Position numbers and translations under genes: made by a program
The notes under the pieces: model-generated
What the model was told of the DNA's origin: nothing
Seen by the model: the letters and a program-made list of their open reading frames with translations, nothing else
Database searches by the model: none
NCBI RefSeq assembly: GCF_022201045.2
Contig: NC_068562.1
Location: 2,604,001 to 2,668,000, forward strand
DNA length: 64,000 nucleotides
Direction of reading: 5' to 3'
DNA from: Citrus sinensis
Taxonomy: Eukaryota; Streptophyta; Magnoliopsida; Sapindales; Rutaceae
In this document: positions 23,250 to 37,100 of the stretch, piece by piece
Numbering within the stretch: position 1 is the first letter of the stretch
Layout: each line of letters starts with the position of its first letter

Positions 23250-26200
23250 AAGTATTGGTAGTAATGTACTTGAAAAATAGAGGACTTTTCATCTCCAAAG
23301 TAAAATTTTACAACGATTTTTTTAATAAACATTGACTACTAAATGTTTTTTAGGGGTGGGCGACTAGTCGGTTCAATTTAGTATTGAATTCTAAAGAACT
23401 GATAATAATAGAACAAAACAAAAAAGGTGTCGAACCACAACCAAAATTTTTAGGCAAATCCTTCAAATATTTACAATTATGTTAATTTTCTTACAAAATT
23501 TAAATTTTTATTTTTTATTTTTTTTATGTCTTATTGAATCATGCTGACTAACACTATTTTAATATAAAAATTTTTCAATAATTTTTTCTATTTCGACTTG
23601 GGTTTTAAGGAAAAAAAAATATTGAACTAGAACCTGAAATTTTACCTACCCGATTTTAAAACTTATCGTCATACCTCAGTTAATTGATAAGTTAATAATA
23701 ACAACAACAATATTTAACTAATATCACTTTAGTACCTTACAAGAATTCTTTCTTATTTTAAAATAAGGTAAACACTTTAATGACAATATAACTCATTTTG
23801 ATTCTGAATTTTATAGGTAAAGCAAACATTTTATTCTAATTCCTATTCCCCATTCCGATTCTAGTTCATTATGATTTTAGTCCATTTCGATTATCAATTG
23901 GTAAACGCACCATAAATATATGTGGTATAGCATAAACAACGTTCAATCATCAACATTTATCAGCTTCATACAAGAGAAGTGCTTTCAATAACAAAACAAT
24001 ATTCACTCAACCGAGCAAACTTAGACGTGTGGAAGCTAACAATTACAAGAGGTGAAAAAACGCACCGTTTATAGTGTTGCTAGGATAAACAAGACAAAAA
24101 AAGCATCGGCTCCAAATCGGTTACACCCTTTCATTTTCACTCTCATCATCAAATGGCTGAATAAGCCAATAGTCTTCAGTTAATTGCATCTACTTATTCT
24201 AATATTAGTCATTGGATTATGTAAATTTCACAAAATGACAAAATAGCATGGTATCTTACCACGTAGCAACACAGTGGACCCAAATAAATGGGCCTATTTT
24301 AGAAGGAGAAGAAAAAAAAAAGTGAATTCGGGTGCCAAATTAATCTCATAAAACCCCTCCGACCTCTACTTTTAAGTTTTTAAAAAATAAGATCACAGTT
24401 AAGTAAAATAGTTGCGACCGAAATAGATAATAGATGAGGTATTTGTCAGAAATACCAGAGAGCAAATGTAAATAATTGTGGTTCAAACATATCTAGAGAA
24501 TGAATCAATGATGTTTTATTTTTTATCTTATATTAAAACAGATAGCATAGATTAATTAAAACAGAAAAGTTGATATTCGAAGACAAGTTGACACACAGAC
24601 ATGTTCGAGTGAAAGGGGTAATTCTAAATATATACGGGGTATACAAAGAAATGGGATCTAGTAAGATAGAAGCCAGGGTTAAATAGCTTTTCTTAGTCCA
24701 CATTCCTGCTTATCCACTTCACTCAATTCTATAGTTGTGCCCATAATGAACCCAACAATTTGTCCATGAAATTGGAAAGATGGCCTTACTAGGTTGGCCC
24801 ATTTAGATCCATGATTTTGATCATCATGAACTCTCTTACGGCTCAGATGAGATGTTCATTGATCATGAATTTTTTAATTTTGATGAATCCGAGCACACTG
24901 CGTCCGTATCACCCGAACAACGGCCGCTTTAAACTTTTGGTCTCAACTTATCTAAAGTGAGAAATCATAACCATTAGATGACTCATGCCGATATTCAGCG
25001 ACCAAAATCATGTTTGGATGAATTGTTGATTTTTTATTTATCATTGGCACATAGAAATTTTATAGGTGTCGAAACCTTGCCAATGCAGGTTAATTAGACT
25101 CCTAAATGTTTGTCAATAACTCATTATGGATCACAGTTTTAGGAGAGTCGTGTAACTGACATATTTGACCTTAATGGCTGGTGACGATCGAGTGAGTAAA
25201 TGTTTGTCAATAGCTCATTATGTCAATTTGAAAAACATTAAAGATAAATTTCAATTAATCATCTTCAATCAAACCATGTTTAAATTATAAAATCAAAATT
25301 TTAAATTGGTATTTGCACTGATTATTCTTTTTGAAAGAGAGAGGAATTTTGTGTTCTCAAATATTCCTTCAAAAAGTCACAAACCAAACGATTTATTAAT
25401 GTTTATTGTTTTACATAAACTCTAGGAATTGAATAATAAAGACATAATTTCATCTTGTGACACAACTTTTTTTTTTTAAACTCACAAAAAATATTTTCGA
25501 TATACCATGTATGCAACTACAAGAAACCGTTTTATCTGTAAATATGCTCATCAACTATCTTATTTTTAATATCAAATGAAAAAAAATTAAATTGGTTTAA
25601 ATAGATGGATATTGAAATATGAAGTAGTTTTGATACTGACATGTTTATATAAGTAATTTTATCAAATGTTATTTTAGAGAAAAAAATATGTTGACTAAAG
25701 ATCAACTCTAGTTGGTTAGTTAATATGTTCATTCTTTTTAATAGTAAACGAGTTAAATTTGATTTTAGAACTTTTTTGAAAAAAAATTGATTACTAAATA
25801 AAAATGAATTTAATTTTATTAAATATTTGTATATTTTATTGTAAAAATTAACAAGTTATAAGAGATATTTTACCCGATCAATTTAATTCAATTGAGGGGC
25901 ATGATAAGTTTTTAATTTAATAACAGAAAAGTTAACGGATTGGGTGTGTGGTTGAACATAAAAAGTTGATGAGTGCATATTGAATTATTTTAAAACATTT
26001 GGGTGTGCATCGAAATGGACCCTTCTGCATGTTAAATATGGCTGTCCATGATTGATTTCTATTATGGCCTTTAATCCCAGCCATCCAATTTCATTCCCTA
26101 AATCTAACGAATCAAAGATGCATGGCTGTCGCGTACAGTTTCTGTAACGTATCAAGATCCAACTCTGAAAACTATATATCAATATAACCCGAGAAAAAAT

Positions 26201-26398
26201 ATCCTCTCCTTATATGATTTCTTTTAAATTTTTAAAAATTTTCTGTTATGTATTTTTTTAACAGTAATATATAAATAAGGTTTAATTTTTTTTATTTTTT
26301 ATTTTTTAACTACTAATTAATAATTAAATTATTTATTTAATATATATAATCATTGCATGAAAAAATCGTAATCCTCGCCCGAGACCATTTTCCATTAA
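23250..26398. other. Gene-free AT-rich spacer with transposon remnants
   Basis: At about 23351 a sequence beginning TAGGGGTGGGCGACTAG resembles a hAT terminus without a clear partner, and at about 23906 there is an orphan Tourist-like right end. The rest is AT-rich with short open frames. No gene is seen. Confidence 0.5.
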
Positions 26399-27277
26399 GG
26401 TAGCGTTTACTTTTTGGATTGAATTGGGAATCCTGAGCAGTGTGAATTCTAGGATTGGGAGTGTGGAGTGGGAGTGAGAGTAGGTTGTTTACTTACACTG
26501 GAATGAAAGCATGGATTAGAGATCAGAATCCAATTTATGTGTTTACTTTGTCTTGGATTGGGAGTAAATAGTTTCAAATTACAATTTTATCCTTATTTAA
26601 AGAATTATACTTTTTAATTACAAAACTAATAAAAAATATATTTAATGAATAATATTTATTTTATTATATTTGTAAATTTATTATAATTATTAACATTCTT
26701 AATTATGAACAATAAATTATTAATTTTAATACAAAATGAAACCTTATTTTATTTTATTTAATATAATTATATTAAATTTATTATTATATAAAATAATAAT
26801 ATAATATTATTTAGTACAAAATTAATATTTTCTTATAATAAACTATTTATTATTATTAATATTAAATAAATATAGTACTATTATTTTTAAAATAAATATA
26901 ATAATATTATATTTATTAATTCTCTATTAATATAATAATATTATTTTAAAATAATTTTAACTTAGAATGAATGCAAATTATTATTTAGTTAAATATAATA
27001 TTATTATTCAAATAAATATAATAATATTTATTTTATTTTATTAATTATAAAATATTAAATTAAATTACATTAAAAAAATAAAAGGATAAAAAAGGGAGAG
27101 GTGGGAGTGGATTCCCACTCCCACCTCCCCCAATGGGAGTCCCACTCCCACTCCCCACTTTAAAAATGGATGGGGCCCACGGAGTGGGACTCCCACTCCC
27201 TTCTTATTTAGAGGAAGTAAACACTGGAGTGGGAGGAATCCACACTCCTCACTCCCACTCAGCAAGTAAACACAACA
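26399..27277. mobile_element. Tourist-like MITE, 879 bp, with GC-rich right end
   Basis: The left end reads GGTAGCGTTTACTTTTTGG and the right end, read inward, TGTTGTGTTTACTTGCTGAG. TAA flanks both (26396-26398 and 27278-27280). The subterminal regions are strikingly purine/pyrimidine biased, with repeated GGGAGTGGG-type words on the left and their complements on the right, separated by about 450 bp of nearly pure AT. There is no transposase. It lies about 630 bp upstream of the MFS transporter start. Confidence 0.7.
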
Positions 27278-27910
27278 TAAATGTAGGCATACGTCAGAAG
27301 TCAGAATTTGTAAATTCTAAATTCCATGTCATCAGTTCTCAACGGCTAAACAGGTTACAGTACGTGATAAGATGCGGAAAAGTCATTTAAGCTAAAAGTC
27401 ACAGAAAAGGACAAACTGAAACTGCTGTATCTTTATTCTTAAAAAACTCCCTCCCACACGTAACACAAGACACATGGACGCAAACGGTGTTAAGATCCGA
27501 TGATCTTGACTCTCTGCCCAATCACAGTAAAATAACAGAAGCTGGAACTTTGAAGAAAAGAGAAGACATAAACCCTTCGTGGTCGCGGCGCGCACGTTTT
27601 TGAGAGCCAGCCCTTCAAACAAAAAATGAAGTTTCAAAACGATCAACTTTGTTGTCTTTCTCGTACCTCACTTCGGTGAAATTAAAAGTTCGAATTTTTC
27701 ACCTTTCTGTGTTGGCTCATTTGGCATATGCTACTAGAATTTAGAAATAAATAAATAAATTTCGTATTTTTGATGTTTTTTTTTTTGGTTCTGGGATGGG
27801 AAGAGTTTATTGGAAGAACCAGAAGTCAAGTGGGTGTCTGAGATCGGGCGTGGATTCTGGGGAGCTGTTGTTTTTGCGATTTTGTAAGAGTGGCCCTTCG
27901 TTCTTCATTC

Positions 27911-30900
27911 ATGGGTAGTTATCGGAATAATCTTAATCTTAGATTTGGTTCGGGTACAGATTCAAGATTCAAGCCTCCTTTTCTTAGACGTCTCGAAACC
28001 ATGAAGTGAGTTTCTCCAATACATTTTTACTGTTTTGTGTTGTAACGGTTTTATAATCCGAGTTGACCCGATTACTATTTTTGACTTAATTGTGTTTTCT
28101 CTCTTTTAAATTTTAATCCATTTCATGAAGGGACCTGATGGAAAATGAATGCAAAGGAAGTTCTTTTCAATGGAGATTAACTTTGGATTTGGAGAAATTT
28201 TCCTCATTTTCCCATATTTATATTGAGAGAATTTCTTTTCATCGAAGAGAATTAAAAGTAGATTCTCTTCATGCACTGCATGGACGCATTATAGGCTTCC
28301 TACACTTTATGCCCTCTATGTATTAATACACTAGATCTTTTTTTTTCCCTTGTTAGTTAAAATTTCTTCTAGATAGTTAATTCAGCTTAAACTTGAAGGA
28401 TTTTATGCTTGTAAAATGTGCTTTGTAGTGATTCATTCACTGGGGGCATTTATTCTGTTGAAGAATTCGTTCTTCAATCTTCTTTCGTCTCACCATCTTA
28501 TTGTCTGCTTGCATGGGATGGATTGAAAATTTGAACCAGAGCACCCAAATCAGATTCTTAGATCATACATCTGAGGCCCTTCAAATAGGATTAAAGCAGT
28601 AATAGAGAAAAAACAGTTGTTAAGGGTTGCATCACTTTTTGTTTAGATGGGCAATATTCATACAACTAAATTGGATACTCATTGGGTAGTGATAACTTCT
28701 CTAGACTATGCTTGAGCAACTGGTATCATCTCTCAATTTTTTGTCTATTTATATTTGGGACAATAAAAACTTTGCTTCTCTTTAAATGTCTTCGACAGTT
28801 GTCTAATTAGATAGTCTTATGGTTGTAAGTATAGCATGTGTTCAAGTTAGTCTTTTTTGTCTCATATTTTGTTTTGACTTTCTGTGTAATCTTAGTATTA
28901 TTTATATCGTTTAATTCATGATTTTAATGCCAACAATATTAGTAGAACTCAGATAATGCCAGCTGTTCCTTTTAACATCTATGATGATGGTTTTCTTTAA
29001 ATTTAAAACTTCTTTCCCAAACGAAAACATACTTTTGAGAGGACTCATGCAGCAGATCATACAATGTTTATGAATTGATTTATTGTTCCTGTGTTGGCCA
29101 GCTGATCCATGAACCTTTAGCAAGCTCTTATGCCCTTGTTTCTTCCTCTGTCATGTGAACCGGATATAGTTTATATCACATGCTTTTTTGAATCCATTTA
29201 TTTCCGCTATGTTGAGGAGGCATACTCTCTGCATTGACTCTGTCTTCTGACCCTTGGCATTATGTACACTTTTCACAGAACAAGAAAGGTTTTGGGGATT
29301 TCTCTTTCTCTCATTCTCATCAACCTGGCTGCAATAATGGAACGTGCTGATGAAAATCTCTTGCCATCTGTTTACAAAGAAGTTAGTGAAGCTTTCAATG
29401 CTGGGCCATCTGATCTGGGGTATCTCACATTTATAAGGAACTTTGTGCAGGGACTGTCATCACCCTTGGCAGGCGTACTTGTTATTAACTATGACAGGCC
29501 TGCTGTCCTAACTATTGGGATTTTATGTTGGGCCTTTTCGACTGCTGCAGTAGGTGCAAGCCAGCATTTCCTGCATGTTGGAATGTGGAGAGCAGTAAAT
29601 GGCTTTGGGCTGGCAATTGTTATACCAGCACTCCAGTCCTTCATTGCTGATAGCTATAAAGATGGTGTGAGAGGTGCTGGGTTTGGGCTGCTAAGCCTTG
29701 TTGGCACCTTGGGTGGCATAGGAGGTGGGGTTTTGGCAACGATCATGGCTGGTCATCAGTTCTGGGGTGTCCCTGGATGGCGCTGTGCCTTCATTTTGAT
29801 GGCTACATTGAGTGTGCTGATTGCATTCCTTGTACTCATATTTGTTGTTGACCCAAGGAAAAAAGCTAGCACCTTTCATGGTACTGGTGAAAATTTTGAC
29901 AGGTAGGTCTTTTGCTTGATGTGTCATCCATTGGTGTCTCACTGCCATTTATATTCATTTATTGTATTATTTTACCTTCTGTTACAGATAATTTCATGAT
30001 AGTCTGGTTGGTTATAAACTTAATAGCACACTGAATAGCATTTCTTTCTGCTGCAGAGATGAACTAGTAGAAAAGGGCAATACAAGTGTATCATCTGTTT
30101 GGCTGGAGTCTTGGATGGCCACAAAAGCCGTCATCAAAGTGCCAACATTTCAGATAATTGTCTTGCAGGGCATTGTTGGTTCACTGCCATGGACTGCCAT
30201 GGTATTCTTTACCATGTGGTTTGAATTAATTGGTAAGCACTAAGCAGATGTGAAATGTTAAATGGCTTAACGCACACAACTAATAACATTACTTTGCAAT
30301 GAAATGGGAAATGATACCCAATAATTGCATCTAAAGTACATTCCAATAACGTTAAAAGGAAGACAATCATTCTCTGACCATTACAGAGTTGTTATTGCAT
30401 CGTTACCATTTAGTTTCCCCATCTATTATGATGTCTGTCTTTTTTTTTTTTTGGGTAGGTTTTGATCATAGTAGTACGGCAGCCCTTTTAAGTCTTTTTG
30501 CCATTGGATGTGCTGTGGGGTCCTTCCTTGGTGGAGTAGTAGCAGATCGAATATCACAAGCCTATCCCCACAGTGGCCGTGTTATGTGTGCTCAGTTCAG
30601 TGCCTTCATGGGCATACCATTCTCATGGTTCCTTCTCACGGCAATTCCACAATCTGTTAGCAACTATTACACTTATGCTGTCACCCTTGTTCTAATGGGC
30701 TTAACCATCAGCTGGAATGCCACTGCTGCAAATGGCCCCATGTTTGCTGAGGTAGTCCCTGCCAAACACCGGACCATGATTTATGCATTTGACCGTGCTT
30801 TTGAAGGTTCGTTCTCTTCTTTTGCCGCCCCCTTGGTTGGAATTCTTTCAGAAAAGATGTTCGGCTATGATTCAAAGGCTATTGATCCAGTTATGGGGTC

Positions 30901-31072
30901 TCCGCGTGAGGCACTTGCTTTGTCCAGGGGGCTTCTGTCAATGATGGCTGTCCCATTCGGCTTGTGTTGCCTGTTTTACACGCCCTTGTATAAGATTTTT
31001 AAGCGAGACCGTGAAAATGCTAGACTGGCCAGTTTCAAAGAGGCCACTTCCAAAGACGAAGAAATGTTTTGA
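27911..31072 (+). CDS. Major facilitator superfamily transporter, 4 exons
   Basis: The exons are 27911-28005, 29279-29902, 30057-30232 and 30459-31072. All introns have GT..AG borders and the phases agree, giving 502 aa. The start at 27911 is favoured because exon 1 (31 codons plus two bases) splices in frame to the first membrane segment. An internal ATG at 29262 lies inside intron 1. The protein has about 12 predicted membrane segments in two halves. ILINLAAIMERADENLLP in segment 1 and WRAVNGFGLAIVIPALQSF are characteristic of a plant MFS group that includes At4g36790 and At2g18590 (recalled from memory). A central loop after DPRKK contains the exon 2/3 junction. The substrate is unknown. 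The group is distantly like spinster and sugar-phosphate carriers. Confidence 0.92.
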
Positions 31073-31648
31073 AATTGGCACTTGCCAAGAGTACTGATCA
31101 GGTATATAGTATGATGCGACTTTCTGAGTTTAGGACATTTACTGAGAATTTGTTGAATTCAAACTCTCTTCAGTTGAGATGTTTGCTTACTTGCACGTTG
31201 GTGATTTGGCATAGGGTTTAATTTATCGATACATTTACTTGATGCAAATAGGTATTTACCTTGTACTGTGCTGAAGGTTCGAATATGACGATTTTATTCT
31301 TATGTGACGATTTCAAATCATCTTAGTTAGGTCACAAAGAAAAACTTTATATGTTGTTTAATTAGAACAATAATGGTATATAAACTGTAAAGAGCATGTT
31401 CAACAAGAAAGCCGAGTGGCTGAGAGAGAGACCCACGAAAAGGAGTAACGTATCAACTCACAGCATAACATCAGTATACTTTTGTGTAGGTTATACAGTT
31501 GGCGTTTTCAGGAGTTAAACCCTCATTTTAAGATCACAAGAGGAATGAATAGAAAGTACTAAAAGCTTTCAATAACTTGTGCAAACCACGAGCATTCAAG
31601 TTACCAATAACATTGTGTCAGTTGGCGCTGAGTTCTATGGAACAAAAG

Positions 31649-33301
31649 CTACATAACTGGCTCAAAATATTCGTCCCCTATATACCCACCTTGTAAAGCC
31701 ATTCTCACGTTTGACTCAAAATAAGCTGGGCTATCCCTCAACAATTCAGCAGCATCATGATTAAGGGGGTCCTCATGATTTGGTTCCTGTGCAAAAATCA
31801 AGTGTCAGATGAACTAAAATGAAAAAGCAAAAAAAATGGAATGATCAAGCATTACCGTGAAAAGATGATATAATCCGTAAATAATAGTGTTTATGTTGAG
31901 GACAGGCTTCCAATCTTCTCGTAAGACGTTGAGGCAAACATTTCCTTCCAAGTCAATATTTGGGTGGTAGACCTGCAAGTTAGATTCAAATGTGTACAAC
32001 TCCAACTTAATAGCATGATTAAATAACAATAACATATGGATAAAATTGAGGAAAAAGATGTCTACCTTGGTCTTACACTTAACCTTTGGTGCGTCATGTG
32101 GATAAATAGGGGGAACTTCAAAAGAGAACACAAATGTGCCATTTCTGTAACAATGTTAGAAAAGGACAATATCAACTGATCATTGCGGTCCACTACATAA
32201 AATTAAATAACAAGCAAAATATTGAGAAGAAAACAGAGGAATCTTGCTTCTGTATCGAAAGGGAAATCTAGGTAAAAACCACTCAATAAGTTGGAAAAAA
32301 CTTCATTATAAAATTTTTGATTTCACAAATAGAAATTTCACCATGGGGCAAAATAACTTGTTTGAAAGCCACATAAAAGAGAAACTTCTTACTGATAATA
32401 TCCTTCATCAGGTTTGATTGAGACCTCAAAATTCATTAAATCATCCTGGCCGTTGGGGAATGATATTTTGCAAGCTTCGGGTAGGTTCAGCTCAGTGATA
32501 TCTGCGAAAAGTGAAATTCCAAGATTGATGTAAGACTTATAATTTATCAAGAAAAAGGATAAAAATTGGCAGACAAAATCAAGACAATTTGTTGACCCGT
32601 TTCCATCTTTCCAATTTATTATATAAATCCAGTTCCCAGCCTAAAAAATGAAGAATATAGGTATCTGAAAAAAAAAAAAAATTAAAAACGACTGTGTTTA
32701 TGACCATATCATCATTGGACTTAAATCCCTATACAAGTTTAGAGAGGTTGAAAAATGCAACACTACCAACAGAATATTTATGCTCTTGCAATAAATCTGG
32801 TCTATCAGTTAGGAAACCCAGTTATGGTGTATATAGATTTGAAACCAAAAAAAACTATGAGCTCTTAGAGGTCTTTTAAACCTATTCATAATGTATTGGT
32901 TACATATTCTAATATGATCCTAGACCAAACTTAAAAGTCCTTTTAACATGAAAAGTAATCAGAGGAAGATTTTTGTTAATATAAAATCATTGTAGAGTTT
33001 CAATCCATATCCTCCACCATATACATTGCTCCTTGTTCTATGGAAATGCCATCACAAGATTGATTTCTAAAACTGCAGATCAAGCTTAGCAAGGACTGAA
33101 CTCACAAACACACAAAGTTCGAATCCAGAATATCTTTTAACAAACAACCAAATTAAAAGGAAAAATGCAACCATCAAGCACAATAAAGAAACCTTTGTGA
33201 AGACGCAATTCCCCAGCGCATTGCTTTTTAACAGGTGTACCTCCTGTGTTATTCTCAGCATCTTCTTTCTGTTTTTCCTTTACTTTAAATAGTCGAATCA
33301 T
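31649..33301 (-). CDS. RCE1: NEDD8/RUB1-conjugating enzyme E2 (UBC12/RCE type), 5 coding exons
   Basis: The exons, in reading order, are 33301-33193, 32501-32393, 32144-32066, 31972-31856 and 31786-31649. All have GT..AG borders and consistent phases, giving 183 aa, one less than the usual 184. The N-terminus [11 protein letters not shown] is the UBC12-specific docking extension for the NEDD8 E1. The UBC core includes [20 protein letters not shown] with the thioester Cys at about residue 112. The enzyme transfers NEDD8/RUB to cullins and so activates SCF ubiquitin ligases used in auxin signalling. The C-terminal tail ([20 protein letters not shown] and on) ends EYFEPVM and departs from the RCE1 tail I recall, so an RCE2-type paralogue is possible. 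A non-coding first exon probably lies near 34015-34100, joined by a 5'-UTR intron of about 700 bp. The gene converges on the MFS gene, with 576 bp between stop codons. Confidence 0.93.
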
Positions 33302-34129
33302 ATCTCCTACAACTTCAAAAGAACAATTATAAAAAAAATTAAGCTACGCATATTCATTCTGTTCAGAAATCACAAGTTCAACATTATTGCGAATATTTAG
33401 GAATACATTGTAAATCAAACAGGACCGATTTAAGCATCCAACAATAAGCAATTCTGTAACCATTTTGTGCATGTTTTGTATAAAAGGTGTATAATCCAAC
33501 TAACTAATTTTTTACACTACATATCTTGCCATGAATTTTCAATCCTTCGGGGGTAGACCCAGAAAAACACCCTTTCCTAATAACTTAGGCTCTATCATTA
33601 ACAAACTAACACCCCTTCACTTCAACTTGAGCAGACCGACGGCATGAAATTTATGGCTAAAGAAAGTATCAAACATTTCCAAAAAGTTGGGAGCAAAGCG
33701 ATCTCTTTCGTTCCTTTATGGCGATCCACCGGATCAGGGCTTTAAAAAATTAATTATTGAGCTTTGATGATGTAGCTATCTAAAATAATCATAAATCATC
33801 ATGCCCGGTTGAACAAATATAATAAAAAACTACAAAAGAATTAATATATGTATCGAGTCTTTGACCGTTTTGAAACACAAAATCCTAAAAAACTACAAAA
33901 CCAAAAATCAAAACCAAGGGAAACAAAACTATAACAAGAATCTGGGCCATTAAATTATCAAAATAAGCAAGCAAAACACATAAAAAGAAAAGCAAACCCG
34001 TTTGAGCAAAAACCTGCACAAAGAGAAACACCAAACAGAGAGATTGACGGGCGGAAATGAATGAATTGATTTAACCCACCAGAGAAGAGAAGAGATTATC
34101 GGGTGGTTTTGTGGAATTTGAGGAAAGAA

Positions 34130-37100
34130 GAGAGAGAGAATGAGTGGCAGTGGCAGATGACAGATACGTCATACGTGGACCCTATTTCCGCAGTTGCAGC
34201 TACACCCCACTATGGTCTATACATACATGATACATACATATATATATATACACACACCACATACCATCGGAGAAGACAATTTACGGACGAACGAATATCT
34301 CTGCCTTCTTTGGTTCGATTAATAAATGAATCCTTTTACTCCATTAATTTTCTTGAGCATCACAACTTCAACTTCAAGCCAAAAAAAGAAATATGCTTTA
34401 TTTGATTATGACGGTGAGCGAGAACAAGGTCGCACTGGCAAGCAGCTTATGGATATTAGCTCGCAAACTACTTTGTCGGGGGTCGCGTCGTTGGCCCTTT
34501 TTTCCAATTACTTTTATGATTTGATTATTATGAGTTCAATTTTCAAAACTCTTTCTTTGTGGGTGAGAGAGTGAGTTTCATTTTCATTATCCGTCGTGAC
34601 ACAAATATTATTGAGTGCTGGGATCAGACAATTTTTGTCTATCACATGTTTGGCAAATTCACAGGAGTGAGTACAAAAGCTGTGGGTTACATATGGGTCT
34701 ACTTATTAATTCCGAAATAGGGTTTATTACTCATTTGTGATGTAATAATAAATTATATCATTCATTATTATATTACAAAATTAATAAATTATTTAATATC
34801 ATTATTTTTAACAAATATATTTCATAAGTAAAACAATGTTTTATGAAAATTTTAATCCATCTAAATAAATTTCATTCACCTTAATTTAAATAATAATTAA
34901 TCCTATTTTTTAATTGATAATAATATAAAATATGTATTTTATAAGGTTGACAACAATTTATTTATTTAAATATTATTTGTAATATTGTAATTCATATTTT
35001 TTTACATTAAATTATAATACTCTTTTAAATTATATAATTATTAAATAGTTTTATAATTTTTAATTTGCATTATAAATTAATCATTTAATTAATATAAAAA
35101 ATATTTAGTTAAATTTTCATAAACTTATAAATTATTAAGTAGTGATGTTGATTGGAGTAATATAAAGTTCAAAAAAATTTAGCTTTTTAATGATAAAAAT
35201 TAAAAATTATAATATAAATTATTACAAATAATAATATTAACAAACTTTAAATTATTTTTTAATCTTAAGTGAAATTCCATTTGTAATTTATAAATAATTA
35301 AATTAAATTTTAATTATTTAATTTTAATCAATTTTAATAATCAAATTATTGTTCAAATCCAATCTAATCCCCGATTGTATCAAACACAAGATAATATTAA
35401 CTATATTCTAATTATATCTAATCCCATTTAATCCTATCACATCTTATCCTATCCCTTATACCAAACACGTCCTATTATAATGTAAAATAATCTAGAAATA
35501 ACATGTTAGCAGGATAAACATATTGTGTTCTCGTTCTTGTATCATATGTTATTCCTTCTATTTATCCTTAAATAAGTGGAGATTATCTTAATCCAAACAA
35601 TCATTTTCACTTCACTTCACTTCACAACTTTTCATTCAACCTCACTTTGAGAATAATTATATATATTTTAAAATTTTATTTCAAATGATAAGATATTTAA
35701 TATATCATTCGTTAATTTGTTGATAATTTATTTACAAATTTTATATAAATTAATTACATTATATTACAATAATGCAACATAACTTACCATTCATAAGAGT
35801 TTTTCTTTTTATTTTCCCTTTCCATAAAAAAGGTTGACACCTAACAAACATCGGATTGTAATAAGTTTACATATTGTGTTGTGTGTGTGTGTGTGGGGGG
35901 GGGGGGGAGAAACTTATTTTAGAGTGACGCTATTAGCACCCTTTATATCTCTTATGAAACCTATATTGTTCTTTATTTACAAATTTATCTTTTATATTTA
36001 AATTATATTAAAAATAAAACATATCTAATTAAACCCACCTATGTTTTCTTATTTTTTCTCCGTAGAAAATATAATTTTGTGAAGTTTGTTTACAAATGCC
36101 AATTTTTTAAAAAAAATTTACACACATGTCTTTATGTATATACTAAGGTTATTACCCACTAAAAAAAACAAAGACAAATAAAGATAAAAAAATGTTAGAG
36201 GTGTGCCAATAGTCCAATTCTTTATTTTATTACAAACACAAAACAAGAATCAAATATATTTATTAGTCAATATATAATTATGACGATGGGTGCGTACTCT
36301 CATCAATATTGAGGACATTGTCCTCTCTCTGTGTGTATAATCAAACATACAAAACAAAATCAAAGATAATTACACAGTTTGAGACAATATCGTGTGGGTA
36401 TGACTGGTAATTTTAGAAATAAGTATAATTAATTGATAAACGGAGACTGATGAGATAATTGAGAGATCGATATTGCTAGTGAAAATTAATTCAGTGTGGG
36501 CAGTCTGACTCTTTAATTTTAGAGTTCAATATCGACACCCTTCATTAATCACATAAAATCTTTATTCTATTACAATTATATTTAAGGACAAATGAAATAA
36601 AATTAAATTTTTTTAATAGAAAATAGAATTCAATCAACGCCAGAAATAACCATCAAGTTATTTTAACAACAGACCCACTTAGATTTCGATTATCTCTCTC
36701 CCGAGTTTTCCGAAGTTTAATATGAAATTGTTATGTTGGCTTAAAAATTGTCTTTTTAATTGGAATCCTCCCAAATAAACTCCTTGCAACGATTTCATAA
36801 AATAATAACTGATAACAGGGGAATTGACGTTGTTGGACTAAGTCGAAGCTTCCCGTATCCCATATATTTTGAAACCAGTTTGACTACTGACGCTAAATAA
36901 AAACAAGAACTCTGCGAGAGAGATATGACTCATACGAGGAAGCATTCACCTTCTTGAGTTTTGTTTTTGATTAGCCTTCTTTAATCATCAAAGTATATTT
37001 TTAGGAGGGACTCATCTCATTTCTTATTAATCTTAACATTCATCTCATCTGTGACTGAAATTCTCTTAAACTTATTTTGCTCTTCACCTCCACACACACA

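Noticed and set aside
27065..27390. Proline- and glycine-rich frames on both strands
   Set aside because: They are translations of the biased end of the MITE at 26399-27277.
29262..29278. Internal ATG as start of the MFS gene
   Set aside because: It lies upstream of the CAG acceptor at 29277-29278, so it is intronic. The exon at 27911-28005 splices in frame and gives a better start.
31814..32131. A 105-codon minus-strand frame starting MFSFEVPP
   Set aside because: It is an accidental read-through of two RCE exons and the intron between them. The spliced gene explains it.
34740..35475. A full MITE ending in TACCAAACACGTCC
   Set aside because: The right end is convincing but no matching left end or duplication was found.
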